Assembly (NCBI RefSeq): GCF_002975435.1
Contig: NZ_PCPT01000009.1
Coordinates: 1-64,000, forward strand
DNA: 64,000 nucleotides
DNA from: Arthrobacter sp. MYb227
GTDB taxonomy: Bacteria > Actinomycetota > Actinomycetes > Actinomycetales > Micrococcaceae
Direction: 5' to 3'
Position 1 is the first letter of the stretch, and every line of letters begins with the position of its first letter. The position numbers were made by a program, and so were the translations under genes. The notes beneath the pieces are model-generated. The model saw nothing but the letters and a program-made list of their open reading frames with translations. It had not been told where the DNA came from and made no database searches. This document shows positions 8,311-16,116 of this stretch, piece after piece.

Positions 8311-9747
8311 TTAGGCGTCTATCACCAAGTCGCTTTGAGGCGTGGAACAACAAGGAAGGAACTTTCCCGTTTCGATCTCCCGGGCACGGATTCCACCTTG
8401 GTGATTCATGTCCACATCGCCCGAAACTTTAACGACCTTGCACGATCCGCACATTCCCTCTTGGCAGTTAGCCCCAATTCTTACGCCTGCGCGCTGGGCA
8501 ACACCTAAGATTCGTTCGTCGGGGCTGATCCTGACATTGAGGCCGGTTTTCAAGAATGACATGGTGAAACTTCCTTCCCCCACCGTCTCGAAGGAAGAAG
8601 TATCGGGAGGCTCCGGAGGAGAATCAGTACCGGGTTCACCATCAGATGCCAATGGGATCTGATCCTCTACCTCGTCCGGTTGTGCCGAGGTACCAGCGGC
8701 CCGCAGGGGTAGCCCCGTTGCTTCGAGGGTTCCTTCCGCATCGTAACCGGGCTCGTATATTTCCAGTTCGGCGGGCTGTTGTGCGTAATGCTGCTCGGCA
8801 GATTCCGCGATGCCCTCGGCAAACTCCTCGGCCAAACCTTCGGCAAGGGCAACTTCCTCCTGGTACTCCAACAAGGTCTGTCGGTCCCCGGAAAAGAATT
8901 CCATATGGATCGAGGTTTCATCCACCCCGAGTTGTTCCAAAAGTTCCGCGGCGTTGTTCAGGTAACCTTCCGGACCGCAGGCATAAACCTGTCGCCCGTT
9001 TGCATCGGGAGCTACCTGTTCAATCATGTGGCAGGTCAAACGGCCTAACATCCATTCCCATTCACCGGGCATGGATCGATCGCCTAACGAGTAGAACATC
9101 TTGATGCGTTCATCTACCGCGGCAATGTATTCAAGCTCCGCGGCAAATCCAAAACCACCAGGTTCGGCTCCGTGATACAGCACTACAACGTCTGCCTGTC
9201 CCGGCAATGCATGGATGGTGCGCACCATTGACATGATCGGGGTGATTCCTGCCCCGGCGGCAAGGAAGAGATAACGTGCCCGGCGTTCGGCGTCCGGAAG
9301 GTGGAACGCCCCCACCGGACCGAGCATATCCAGTACGGTTCCGGGCACCACATTTTCATGCACCCACGGGGAGACGAACCCGTTTGTTTCCCGCTTAACC
9401 GTGATGTTGAACGTCCACGGTGCCGTGGGCGCGCTGGAAATTGAATAGCTACGGTCAACGGGGTCTCCCGAATCCCCATGCACGGGGAAAGCAATATTTA
9501 GATATTGCCCGGCGCGGAATGCCAATGGCGCACCGTCGACGCGGCGGAAGACAAATGTCTTCATTCCGCCGGCCTCGGGAATCGTCTCAACACATTCGGC
9601 CATGAACTCCTGTGGGTGCCAAGGCCCCAAAGCTTTGGCGGCACCTGCTGCCAGTTCCGTGGCACGCAGCACCCGGTTCCAAGGCATCTCCAGGCCTCGG
9701 ATGCGTTGTATTTCCGGAACTTGAATGCTGGTGGTGGTAACAGTCAT
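8311..9747 (-). CDS. gbcB: Glycine betaine monooxygenase reductase subunit (GbcB) with long acidic linker
   Basis: A 478-residue electron-transfer protein feeding the Rieske oxygenase GbcA. Residues about 45-285 are a ferredoxin-NADP reductase module: FAD site RSYSISS at 99-105, nucleotide site FLAAGAGITPIMSM and the YACGPEGYL motif. Residues about 395-478 are a plant-type 2Fe-2S ferredoxin with C428, C433, C436 and a fourth Cys at 466 or 467. Between them lies about 100 residues rich in Glu, Asp, Pro and Ala (about 290-390), which typical GbcB proteins of about 360-370 residues lack. It overlaps the gbcA stop by four bases (ATGA), so the two are co-translated. Together they would demethylate betaine to dimethylglycine and formaldehyde. 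Confidence 0.88.
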   Translation of the reverse strand: MTVTTTSIQVPEIQRIRGLEMPWNRVLRATELAAGAAKALGPWHPQEFMAECVETIPEAGGMKTFVFRRVDGAPLAFRAGQYLNIAFPVHGDSGDPVDRSYSISSAPTAPWTFNITVKRETNGFVSPWVHENVVPGTVLDMLGPVGAFHLPDAERRARYLFLAAGAGITPIMSMVRTIHALPGQADVVVLYHGAEPGGFGFAAELEYIAAVDERIKMFYSLGDRSMPGEWEWMLGRLTCHMIEQVAPDANGRQVYACGPEGYLNNAAELLEQLGVDETSIHMEFFSGDRQTLLEYQEEVALAEGLAEEFAEGIAESAEQHYAQQPAELEIYEPGYDAEGTLEATGLPLRAAGTSAQPDEVEDQIPLASDGEPGTDSPPEPPDTSSFETVGEGSFTMSFLKTGLNVRISPDERILGVAQRAGVRIGANCQEGMCGSCKVVKVSGDVDMNHQGGIRAREIETGKFLPCCSTPQSDLVIDA

Positions 9748-11048
9748 GCCAAGTGCTCCTGCATACGCTGGATGTACCAGTTAATGAATGCCTCAACCTG
9801 GTATTCGCTCTTCATGTAGGGGCCGGGTTCGTAGGCTGGGCTTGCCGCGCCGGCCTGGCATAGTTCCACGAATGCCTTGTCTTGGATATTTGTTTGCTTC
9901 CAAGTGTGGGTGAGCTTAGCTAGATCGTAGTCCTGCCCCTCAACCGCATCATCGGCTACCAGCCAGGTGGTGCGCACCAGAGTTTGGTGTTCATTGATGG
10001 GGAATACCGCAAACGTGATTGCATGGTCGCCAAGGAAGTGGAACCAGCTATTTGGCTGCAGGTGCATGGAACAGCGGCCCAACCGGAAATCACGCAGATC
10101 ACCAAGAAGTTTCTTGGATAGCCTGCGGCCATCGAGGGAGAATGATTCACCGAGCCCATCGAGCGGTTCGCGTGAGATTCGAATGCCGGCAATGCGGGTG
10201 TCAAGCTCCTCCACGACCTCGTAGGGCAGACCGTAGCGGCGGCAACGTTCTTCGAGGGATTCTTCGGCCTGCTTGTTGCGGTCCCACACTTCTTGTAGAT
10301 GGGTGGGGACGGTCTCTTCGCTTAGTCCCCAGGTGGGGAACAGTGAGCAGGCTAGTTCGGGGTGGCCATCGCAGTGGTAGCACTCGCGATTGTTTTCCAT
10401 CACCAGCTTCCAGTTGCCCTCTTCAATGATGTTTTGCTGGTAAGCCACTTTGGCCCGGGAGAGATCGTGTGGTGCCAGGTATGGCTCAAAAATCTTGGCG
10501 GTTTCATCAAAGTCGGCAGGTGGCTCATCGGCGATGCAGACAAAAATCAGGCCGGCGTAGATCCTGCTGTGGGCCTTCTTTAGCCCAAAGCAGCCCTTGT
10601 CGAAGGTAGTTTCCCCCGGGGAGGAAGCATGAATCAGAGCTCCGTCCGGGGAATAGGTCCATGAGTGGTATCCGCACACTAGGTTTCCTGTGGAGCCGGC
10701 TTGTGCTGTGAGTACTCGTGCGCCGCGGTGACGACAGACATTGTGCAACACATTCACGCCCCCGTCGTCATTGCGGATCACGATCAAAGAGGTGGGTCCG
10801 TATTCGACGGTCACGTAGTCGCCCGGCTCCGGGATTTCGGCGATGCTCGTGGCATAGAGCCAGTGGGCACCGAAGATGCCTTCCATGTCCAGATTAAAGA
10901 TCGTTGGATCCGTATAAAAGGGAGCATCGAGTGAGAGCCCGATGCGGCGGTTATCGAACAATGCATTGATCTCCGAGAGCTGCTTGGCTGGCAGCGTGCT
11001 GGAAAGTTTTCCCCTCAGTGAGCGAGGCGCGTTGATCGAGACAGACAT
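9744..11048 (-). CDS. gbcA: Glycine betaine monooxygenase oxygenase subunit (GbcA)
   Basis: A 434-residue Rieske non-haem iron oxygenase. The Rieske 2Fe-2S ligands are C105-x-H107 and C125-x2-H128 (CRHRGARV and CGYHSWTY). The catalytic domain carries NNRECYHCDGHPEL, which holds iron-ligand histidines and the bridging-type acidic residue of this family. Length and motifs fit GbcA/stachydrine-demethylase-type oxygenases acting on quaternary amines. AAGGAG precedes ATG 11048. It is co-transcribed with gbcB and divergent from a LysR gene. The neighbouring fdhA, betaine carrier and dimethylglycine oxidase genes support betaine as substrate. Confidence 0.9.
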   Translation of the reverse strand: MSVSINAPRSLRGKLSSTLPAKQLSEINALFDNRRIGLSLDAPFYTDPTIFNLDMEGIFGAHWLYATSIAEIPEPGDYVTVEYGPTSLIVIRNDDGGVNVLHNVCRHRGARVLTAQAGSTGNLVCGYHSWTYSPDGALIHASSPGETTFDKGCFGLKKAHSRIYAGLIFVCIADEPPADFDETAKIFEPYLAPHDLSRAKVAYQQNIIEEGNWKLVMENNRECYHCDGHPELACSLFPTWGLSEETVPTHLQEVWDRNKQAEESLEERCRRYGLPYEVVEELDTRIAGIRISREPLDGLGESFSLDGRRLSKKLLGDLRDFRLGRCSMHLQPNSWFHFLGDHAITFAVFPINEHQTLVRTTWLVADDAVEGQDYDLAKLTHTWKQTNIQDKAFVELCQAGAASPAYEPGPYMKSEYQVEAFINWYIQRMQEHLA

Positions 11049-11185
11049 GAATTTGCTCCTTGGGAACGAAATATAAGAGTCGGCAGGTCGGAAAACGGCT
11101 GGGGGCGCCCCAAGGGCGCTCGAGGTGTTGTGTAGATCACATTACTGGCTTCAAAGCAACAATAAAAGCGTAAAAAATTGCCGCA

Positions 11186-11210
11186 AATCATGCACAATAG
11201 GTGCATGATT
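11186..11210. promoter_or_regulatory. Palindrome over the lysR start codon
   Basis: Arms AATCATGCAC (11186-11195) and its complement GTGCATGATT (11201-11210) flank AATAG. The right arm contains the ATG of the LysR-type gene at 11205. A T-N13-A dyad of this kind fits a LysR recognition site. Its position suggests autorepression and control of the divergent gbcAB operon. A smaller GCGCCC/GGGCGC dyad lies near 11105-11120 in the same intergenic stretch. Confidence 0.65.
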
Positions 11211-12137
11211 GATTCCAAGATCTTGACCCTGCGCGCCTTTGCCGCTTGCGGCACGGTGGCCGCCACCGCGGAGCTGACCGGATACTCGCCATCCGCGGTC
11301 TCGGCTCAGCTGCGCGAGCTGCAGCGGCAGTTGGGAGTGCGCCTCTTGGTCAAGGAAGGGCGAGGTGTGTCTTTGACCGCGGCGGGTCGAAAACTCGTTG
11401 CTGGCTCGGACGCACTATTGGCCGCGTGGGAGCAATTGCGGGCCACCACTTTAAATGCGGATGACCAGGTGCAGGGCCAATTTGGTCTGGGTGGATTTTC
11501 GACAGCAGCTGCACGTTTACTGGCCCCATTGGCCGCCAATCTAAAGATTTCCAGGCCGCATGTGGAGGTACATCTGATCGAGGCGAACCCAACGCGTTGC
11601 TTTGAGATGCTTGTAGCCGAGCGGATCGACATGGCGGTCGTGGTGGCGATGCGGGTGGGACAACCTGCTGAGGACGATACGCGATTTGAGCAAATAACAC
11701 TGCTCGATGACCCGTTGGATGTAGTGGTTCCTGCCGATCATCCGTTGTCGGACCAAGGCAAAGTCCACCTCGAGGAGCTAGCGGCAGAGAAATGGATCAC
11801 CGATACGCAAGGCTCGGCCTACCGTGAATTATTTACCTCCGCATTCTCGGCGGTTGGCCTCAGACCCAAGGTGGCGCATGAGGCCCAAGAATGGGAGACC
11901 ATGACGGCTTTTGTTGGGGCCGGGCTCGGCGTGGGATTTCTCCCGAGGCTCGCTCCTATGGGAGGCACAGTAAACGTCAAGCGTCTGCGTCTGGTGGGGC
12001 CCAGCCGGCCAACTCGCCGCATCGTCGCGGCTGTTCGTCGGGGGAGTTTGGGCTCGCCACTGGTGATTGAATCTCTTGAGTTTTTGCAGGGCACCGCGCA
12101 CAGGATCCTTGAGGCGCGCCAGGGGGAGGAAGTGTAG
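11205..12137 (+). CDS. LysR-type transcriptional regulator
   Basis: A 310-residue LysR protein. The helix-turn-helix covers about residues 1-60: LRAFAACGTVAATAELTGYSPSAVSAQLRELQ, with the usual ALxxxAAG-like wing replaced by LVKEGRGVSLTAAGRKLV. The effector domain follows from about residue 90 (GQFGLGGFSTAAARLL), with VAPADHPL-type and GLGVGFLP motifs late. I use ATG 11205; an in-frame TTG at 11178 adds only residues inside the palindrome. Divergent orientation to gbcAB makes it the likely regulator of betaine demethylation. No cognate ligand can be read off. Confidence 0.88.
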   Translation: MIDSKILTLRAFAACGTVAATAELTGYSPSAVSAQLRELQRQLGVRLLVKEGRGVSLTAAGRKLVAGSDALLAAWEQLRATTLNADDQVQGQFGLGGFSTAAARLLAPLAANLKISRPHVEVHLIEANPTRCFEMLVAERIDMAVVVAMRVGQPAEDDTRFEQITLLDDPLDVVVPADHPLSDQGKVHLEELAAEKWITDTQGSAYRELFTSAFSAVGLRPKVAHEAQEWETMTAFVGAGLGVGFLPRLAPMGGTVNVKRLRLVGPSRPTRRIVAAVRRGSLGSPLVIESLEFLQGTAHRILEARQGEEV

Positions 12138-12235
12138 CCCTTCCGGCTAAAGGCAAGCGGTATGACGCGGCGAGTGCCTTTGTGCGGCCCAATGCTCATG
12201 AGCGATGTTCGTCTAAATCAAATTCGATAGCACCC

Positions 12236-12275
12236 TTGACAGCCCGTGCGACGCTGAGCAGACTAATCATTAGTC
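12236..12275 (+). promoter_or_regulatory. Candidate promoter and operator of fdhA
   Basis: A consensus -35 TTGACA (12236-12241) is followed about 20 bp later by ACTAAT. The latter lies inside a perfect palindrome, GACTAAT-C-ATTAGTC (12261-12275). The spacing is longer than ideal, so the promoter assignment is tentative. The palindrome is the more secure observation and would place a regulator on the -10 region. Confidence 0.45.
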
Positions 12276-12320
12276 GTCGACTTGTATCCAACTAATATTT
12301 TAGGAACCGGAGGTTCTTGG

Positions 12321-13541
12321 ATGGGCAACAAGGCTGTCAGCTACGCTGGCCCTGGCAAGGTTGAAATCATTGATACCGCTTACCCGGACTTTATGCTCCA
12401 TGATGGTCCGGGTGTACACCCGGCCAACGTGGGTCGACAAGTGCACCACGGGGTCATTCTCAAAACCATCGCCACAAACATTTGCGGCTCGGACCAACAT
12501 ATGGTGCGTGGCCGTACCACTGCTCCGGAAGGCCTGGTGCTTGGCCACGAAATAACCGGTGAAGTGGTTGAAGTGGGCCGGGACGTGGAATTCCTCAAGG
12601 TCGGCGATGTTGTTTCGGTTCCCTTTAATATCTCCTGCGGGCGCTGCCGAAACTGCAAGGAAGGCCAGACGGGCATTTGCCTCAACGTCAACCCCGACCG
12701 CCCGGGCTCGGCCTATGGCTATGTGGACATGGGCGGATGGGTTGGCGGCCAAGCCGAATATGTGCTTGTTCCCTATGCCGACTGGAATGCCCTAAAGTTC
12801 CCCGACCGCGACCAAGCTCTGGAGAAAATTCTTGACTTGGCAATGCTTTCGGATATTTTCCCCACGGGTTTTCACGGGGCAGTAGGTGCCGGCGTCACCG
12901 TGGGATCCACGGTCTATGTCGCAGGTGCGGGCCCGGTGGGACTGGCAGCAGCCACCTCCGCACAACTGCTCGGTGCCGCAGTGGTCATCGTCGGTGACCT
13001 GAACCCGGATCGGCTAGCTCAAGCACGGAGCTTTGGTTGCGAAACAGTTGATGTTTCTCTGGGAAATCCGGCAGAGCAGATTGAACAGATCCTAGGTATC
13101 CCCGAAGTTGACTGCGGAATCGATGCCGTCGGTTTTGAAGCCCGCGGGCATGGCGCCGACGCCGGTAGTGAACAGCCAGCAACGGTGCTGAATTCGCTCA
13201 TGGAAGTTACCCGTGCAGGTGGCAGACTGGGAATTCCAGGACTCTATGTCACGGGCGATCCGGGTGCCAGCGACGAAGCCGCGAAGGTGGGTTCCCTGTC
13301 GATGCGCTTCGGTTTGGGCTTCGCCAAATCGCACACGTTCATCACCGGCCAATGCCCGGTGATGAAATACAACCGTGGATTGATGACCGCAATCCTGGGC
13401 GACAAGGTCTCAATTGCCAAGAACGTCAACGCCACGGCGATTTCGCTGGCAGAAGCACCGGCCGGCTACGCGGCATTTGACAAGGGAGCAGCGCAAAAAT
13501 TCGTGCTTGATCCGCATAATCTGATCCAGTCCAGAAACTAA
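12321..13541 (+). CDS. fdhA: Glutathione-independent formaldehyde dehydrogenase
   Basis: A 406-residue zinc-dependent medium-chain dehydrogenase of the Pseudomonas putida FdhA type, oxidising formaldehyde to formate with tightly bound NAD. Motifs in order: NICGSDQHM (catalytic zinc Cys), GHEITGEV, the structural-zinc cluster CGRCRNCKEGQTGIC, the family-typical YGYVDMGGWVGGQAEY, and the NAD site GAGPVGLAA. GGAGG lies seven bases before ATG 12321. Demethylation of betaine, dimethylglycine and sarcosine all release formaldehyde, so the gene fits between the gbc operon and the carriers. A strong terminator follows. Confidence 0.92.
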   Translation: MGNKAVSYAGPGKVEIIDTAYPDFMLHDGPGVHPANVGRQVHHGVILKTIATNICGSDQHMVRGRTTAPEGLVLGHEITGEVVEVGRDVEFLKVGDVVSVPFNISCGRCRNCKEGQTGICLNVNPDRPGSAYGYVDMGGWVGGQAEYVLVPYADWNALKFPDRDQALEKILDLAMLSDIFPTGFHGAVGAGVTVGSTVYVAGAGPVGLAAATSAQLLGAAVVIVGDLNPDRLAQARSFGCETVDVSLGNPAEQIEQILGIPEVDCGIDAVGFEARGHGADAGSEQPATVLNSLMEVTRAGGRLGIPGLYVTGDPGASDEAAKVGSLSMRFGLGFAKSHTFITGQCPVMKYNRGLMTAILGDKVSIAKNVNATAISLAEAPAGYAAFDKGAAQKFVLDPHNLIQSRN

Positions 13542-13560
13542 CGCCAGATAAACCGGCGGC

Positions 13561-13612
13561 AAGTACCCCTATCGACACCCCCTAGTTTTGGGGGACCGTC
13601 GGTAGGGGTACT
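13561..13612 (+). terminator. Terminator after fdhA
   Basis: A long stem pairs 13561-13576 with 13597-13612, with one G-U pair. An inner CCCCC/GGGGG pairing sits around a TAGTTTT loop. A second small hairpin (GACGGGG-ACC-CCCCGTC, 13661-13677) lies further on in the leader or promoter region of the BCCT gene. Confidence 0.8.
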
Positions 13613-13750
13613 TCTCACTATCCGGCCAAAGATTAACCGCTATTTACGCTGATTTCTACCGACGGGGACCCCCCGTCCCTCTACTTGCTCAACCATCCGG
13701 CATATTGATGTTGTTGTTTATTGCCGCACCGACCGGTGAAGGAAAAAGCC

Positions 13751-15592
13751 ATGAGTCAAAGTGATAGTTCAGTCCAAAACCTTGTCGAAGAGCTTCATTC
13801 GGCCCGTCGACGAGAGCAGAAGAAATATTCGGTGTCCGGGGTCGATTATTGGGTCTTTGGAATCGCCGGATGCATTGCCCTGGCATTTATTCTGTGGGGA
13901 TTCCTCTCCCCGAACGGACTCGGGAACGCCTCCAGCACGGCCCTAGACTGGGTGATCACCAATACCGGCTGGCTGTTCATCATTGCTGCCGCGTTCTTTG
14001 CCACGTTTGTCCTAGTGGTTGCGGCGAAAAGTTTTGGACGTATTCCGCTGGGCAGAGATGGCGAAAAACCCCAGTTCAGCACCGTTTCATGGATCTCCAT
14101 GATGTTTGCCACCGGAATGGGCATTGGGTTGGTTTTTTACGGGGTGGGTGAACCACTCTTCTTCTATATGTCACCTCCACCGGGAACCGTTGAAGGTCAA
14201 ACTGATGCAGCACTGAGCACCGCCATGGGAACCACCCTGTTCCACTGGACGCTCTTTCCATGGGCCATGTATGCGATTGTGGGACTCGGCATGGCCTACA
14301 GCAGTTTCCGGCTTGGACGCCCGCAACTCTTCTCCTCGATGTTCGCTTCAATTTTTGGTGAGCGCGTGATCTATGGCTGGGGCGGCCGAACCATTAACAT
14401 CCTGGCAATCCTTGCTACGCTCTTCGGATCTGCCTGTTCGTTGGGCCTAGGCGCATTACAAATCGGCGGTGGCATCCAATCCTCGGGTCTCATGGGAAGC
14501 GTTGGTTCGGGCATGCTCGTGCTGATTATCGCGATTCTGACCGCTTTGTTTGTTGCTTCAGCAGTCTCCGGAATCGAACGCGGAATCCAGTGGCTGTCGA
14601 ACATCAATATGGTGCTAGCCGTCATTCTGGCCCTGATCGTGTTTATTGGTGGGCCGACCCTCTTCATCCTCAATGTCATCCCCAACGCCATCGGCTCATT
14701 CATTAGCGACCTGCCCGAAATGGCTTCACGGACGGCGGCCTCGAGCGACGGAGCCATGGCATCGTGGCTTTCATCCTGGACTGTTTTCTATTGGGCCTGG
14801 TGGATCTCGTGGACCCCGTTCGTGGGACTGTTTATAGCGCGGATCTCTAGGGGTCGTAGCATCCGTCAGTTTGTAACTGGTGTGTTGCTGGTCCCCTCGA
14901 CGGTGACGTTGATATGGTTCTCGATCTTTGGTGGCGGGGCCATCGGCCTGCAGGAACGTGCCCAAAATTCGGAAGGTACCACCGAAGCCTTGGTGAATAT
15001 GGTCAATGGTGCCCCGGACATTAACTTCGACACTGTGCTCTTTGACCTGCTTGACGCATTGCCCCTGGCCAATTGGGTGTCGGTGCTGTTAATGATCGTA
15101 ACGATCTTGTTGATAGCAATTTTCTTTGTGACGGGCGCAGACTCTGCCTCGATTGTCATGGGAGCGCTCAGCGAACGTGGGGCCCAAGATCCCACGAAAA
15201 AGTCCGTGATCTTCTGGGGTGTTTCCGTGGGTGCCGTTGCCGCGGTGATGTTGTTGGCCGGAGGGGACCACCCGGCCGAGGCATTGAACGGGCTGAAAAA
15301 CATCACCATTGTCTCCGCCTTGCCATTCGTGGTGGTCATGCTGGTGCTCTGTGTTGCTATTTGGAAGGACCTGAGCCAGGACCCATTGGTCTTGCAGGGA
15401 CGGGTAGCACTTGAAGTTCTGGAACAATCGGTCTCCGATGGAGTTGAACGCCATGATGGTGAGAATTTCAGTCTGATGACCCAAGAGATCGCCACAGTAA
15501 GCCCGACACCGCGGCCCGAAGACTCCGGGTTGGCCCTAAGCGACGGGAACCCCGAGGATGATCTTGAACAGCCGATCCTGATCCGGGAATAG
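13751..15592 (+). CDS. BCCT family glycine betaine-type transporter
   Basis: A 613-residue betaine-choline-carnitine transporter with twelve membrane helices. The glycine stretch in helix 3 reads TGMGIGLVFYGVGEP, the betaine-type form seen in BetP. The family signature WAWWISWTPFVGLFIARISRG follows around helix 8. The N-terminus is about 40 residues, with a basic segment (RRREQKK), and the C-terminus is a roughly 70-residue polar and acidic tail, which in BetP-type carriers can sense osmotic stress. AAGGA lies upstream of ATG 13751. It would import betaine for the gbc pathway, by sodium symport on family grounds. Confidence 0.9.
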   Translation: MSQSDSSVQNLVEELHSARRREQKKYSVSGVDYWVFGIAGCIALAFILWGFLSPNGLGNASSTALDWVITNTGWLFIIAAAFFATFVLVVAAKSFGRIPLGRDGEKPQFSTVSWISMMFATGMGIGLVFYGVGEPLFFYMSPPPGTVEGQTDAALSTAMGTTLFHWTLFPWAMYAIVGLGMAYSSFRLGRPQLFSSMFASIFGERVIYGWGGRTINILAILATLFGSACSLGLGALQIGGGIQSSGLMGSVGSGMLVLIIAILTALFVASAVSGIERGIQWLSNINMVLAVILALIVFIGGPTLFILNVIPNAIGSFISDLPEMASRTAASSDGAMASWLSSWTVFYWAWWISWTPFVGLFIARISRGRSIRQFVTGVLLVPSTVTLIWFSIFGGGAIGLQERAQNSEGTTEALVNMVNGAPDINFDTVLFDLLDALPLANWVSVLLMIVTILLIAIFFVTGADSASIVMGALSERGAQDPTKKSVIFWGVSVGAVAAVMLLAGGDHPAEALNGLKNITIVSALPFVVVMLVLCVAIWKDLSQDPLVLQGRVALEVLEQSVSDGVERHDGENFSLMTQEIATVSPTPRPEDSGLALSDGNPEDDLEQPILIRE

Positions 15593-15676
15593 CGGAGCAA
15601 ACACAGGGAGGGAACGTATTGCGTTTTTAGATTTAAGTCGGGTTCCTCCTATGTGGGGGATGAATCCACGTATCTG

Positions 15677-15732
15677 GTAGGCCCGGCGTCGGGTTGGCTT
15701 TTATCCAGAAGCTAACCCAATGCCGGGCCTAC
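15677..15732. terminator. Strong hairpin in the gap between the two BCCT genes
   Basis: A long, nearly perfect stem pairs GTAGGCCCGGC (from 15677) with GCCGGGCCTAC (ending 15732). It is followed by a short ACTTT. The gap 15733-16116 holds a few weak dyads (for example CCCCGAGCGGGG near 16045) but no gene that I can support. Confidence 0.75.
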
Positions 15733-16116
15733 TTTGCGTGTAAAGGGGGGCGTTCAAGAAGGAACCCCCAGCAGATAAACTCACGGGCCGCCCGGTAGCT
15801 GGGTGCCTTGGAGTGATGGGTGGTTATAGCTACCACCTGTGCGGAATCCTGGCGAAATTATGTACGGCCCCGAACCCCAGAATTAATTTTTTGAACCGAA
15901 TTCACGGCACCGAACGCGATGTTCTGTGGCATGGGGAAGCTGAGTGGGTGGGCTCGAGTAGTTTCCCGACAGCACGGGGGGTCTGTTGATGGGCGGTATT
16001 TCCCCTCGCGGTGCAGCGAAGAAAGACCGCTTGGAGAAATCCCCGAGCGGGGTAGTCTCTAAACGGCCTTTCAAGGCAAGAGAAGTGCTGCCGGAACTAG
16101 CTGAATCCCGCGGAAG

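Noticed and set aside
11048-12321. Glycine or other metabolite riboswitch in the betaine island leaders
   Set aside because: I found no glycine-riboswitch core before gbcA, fdhA, purU or betB; only protein-type palindromes are present.
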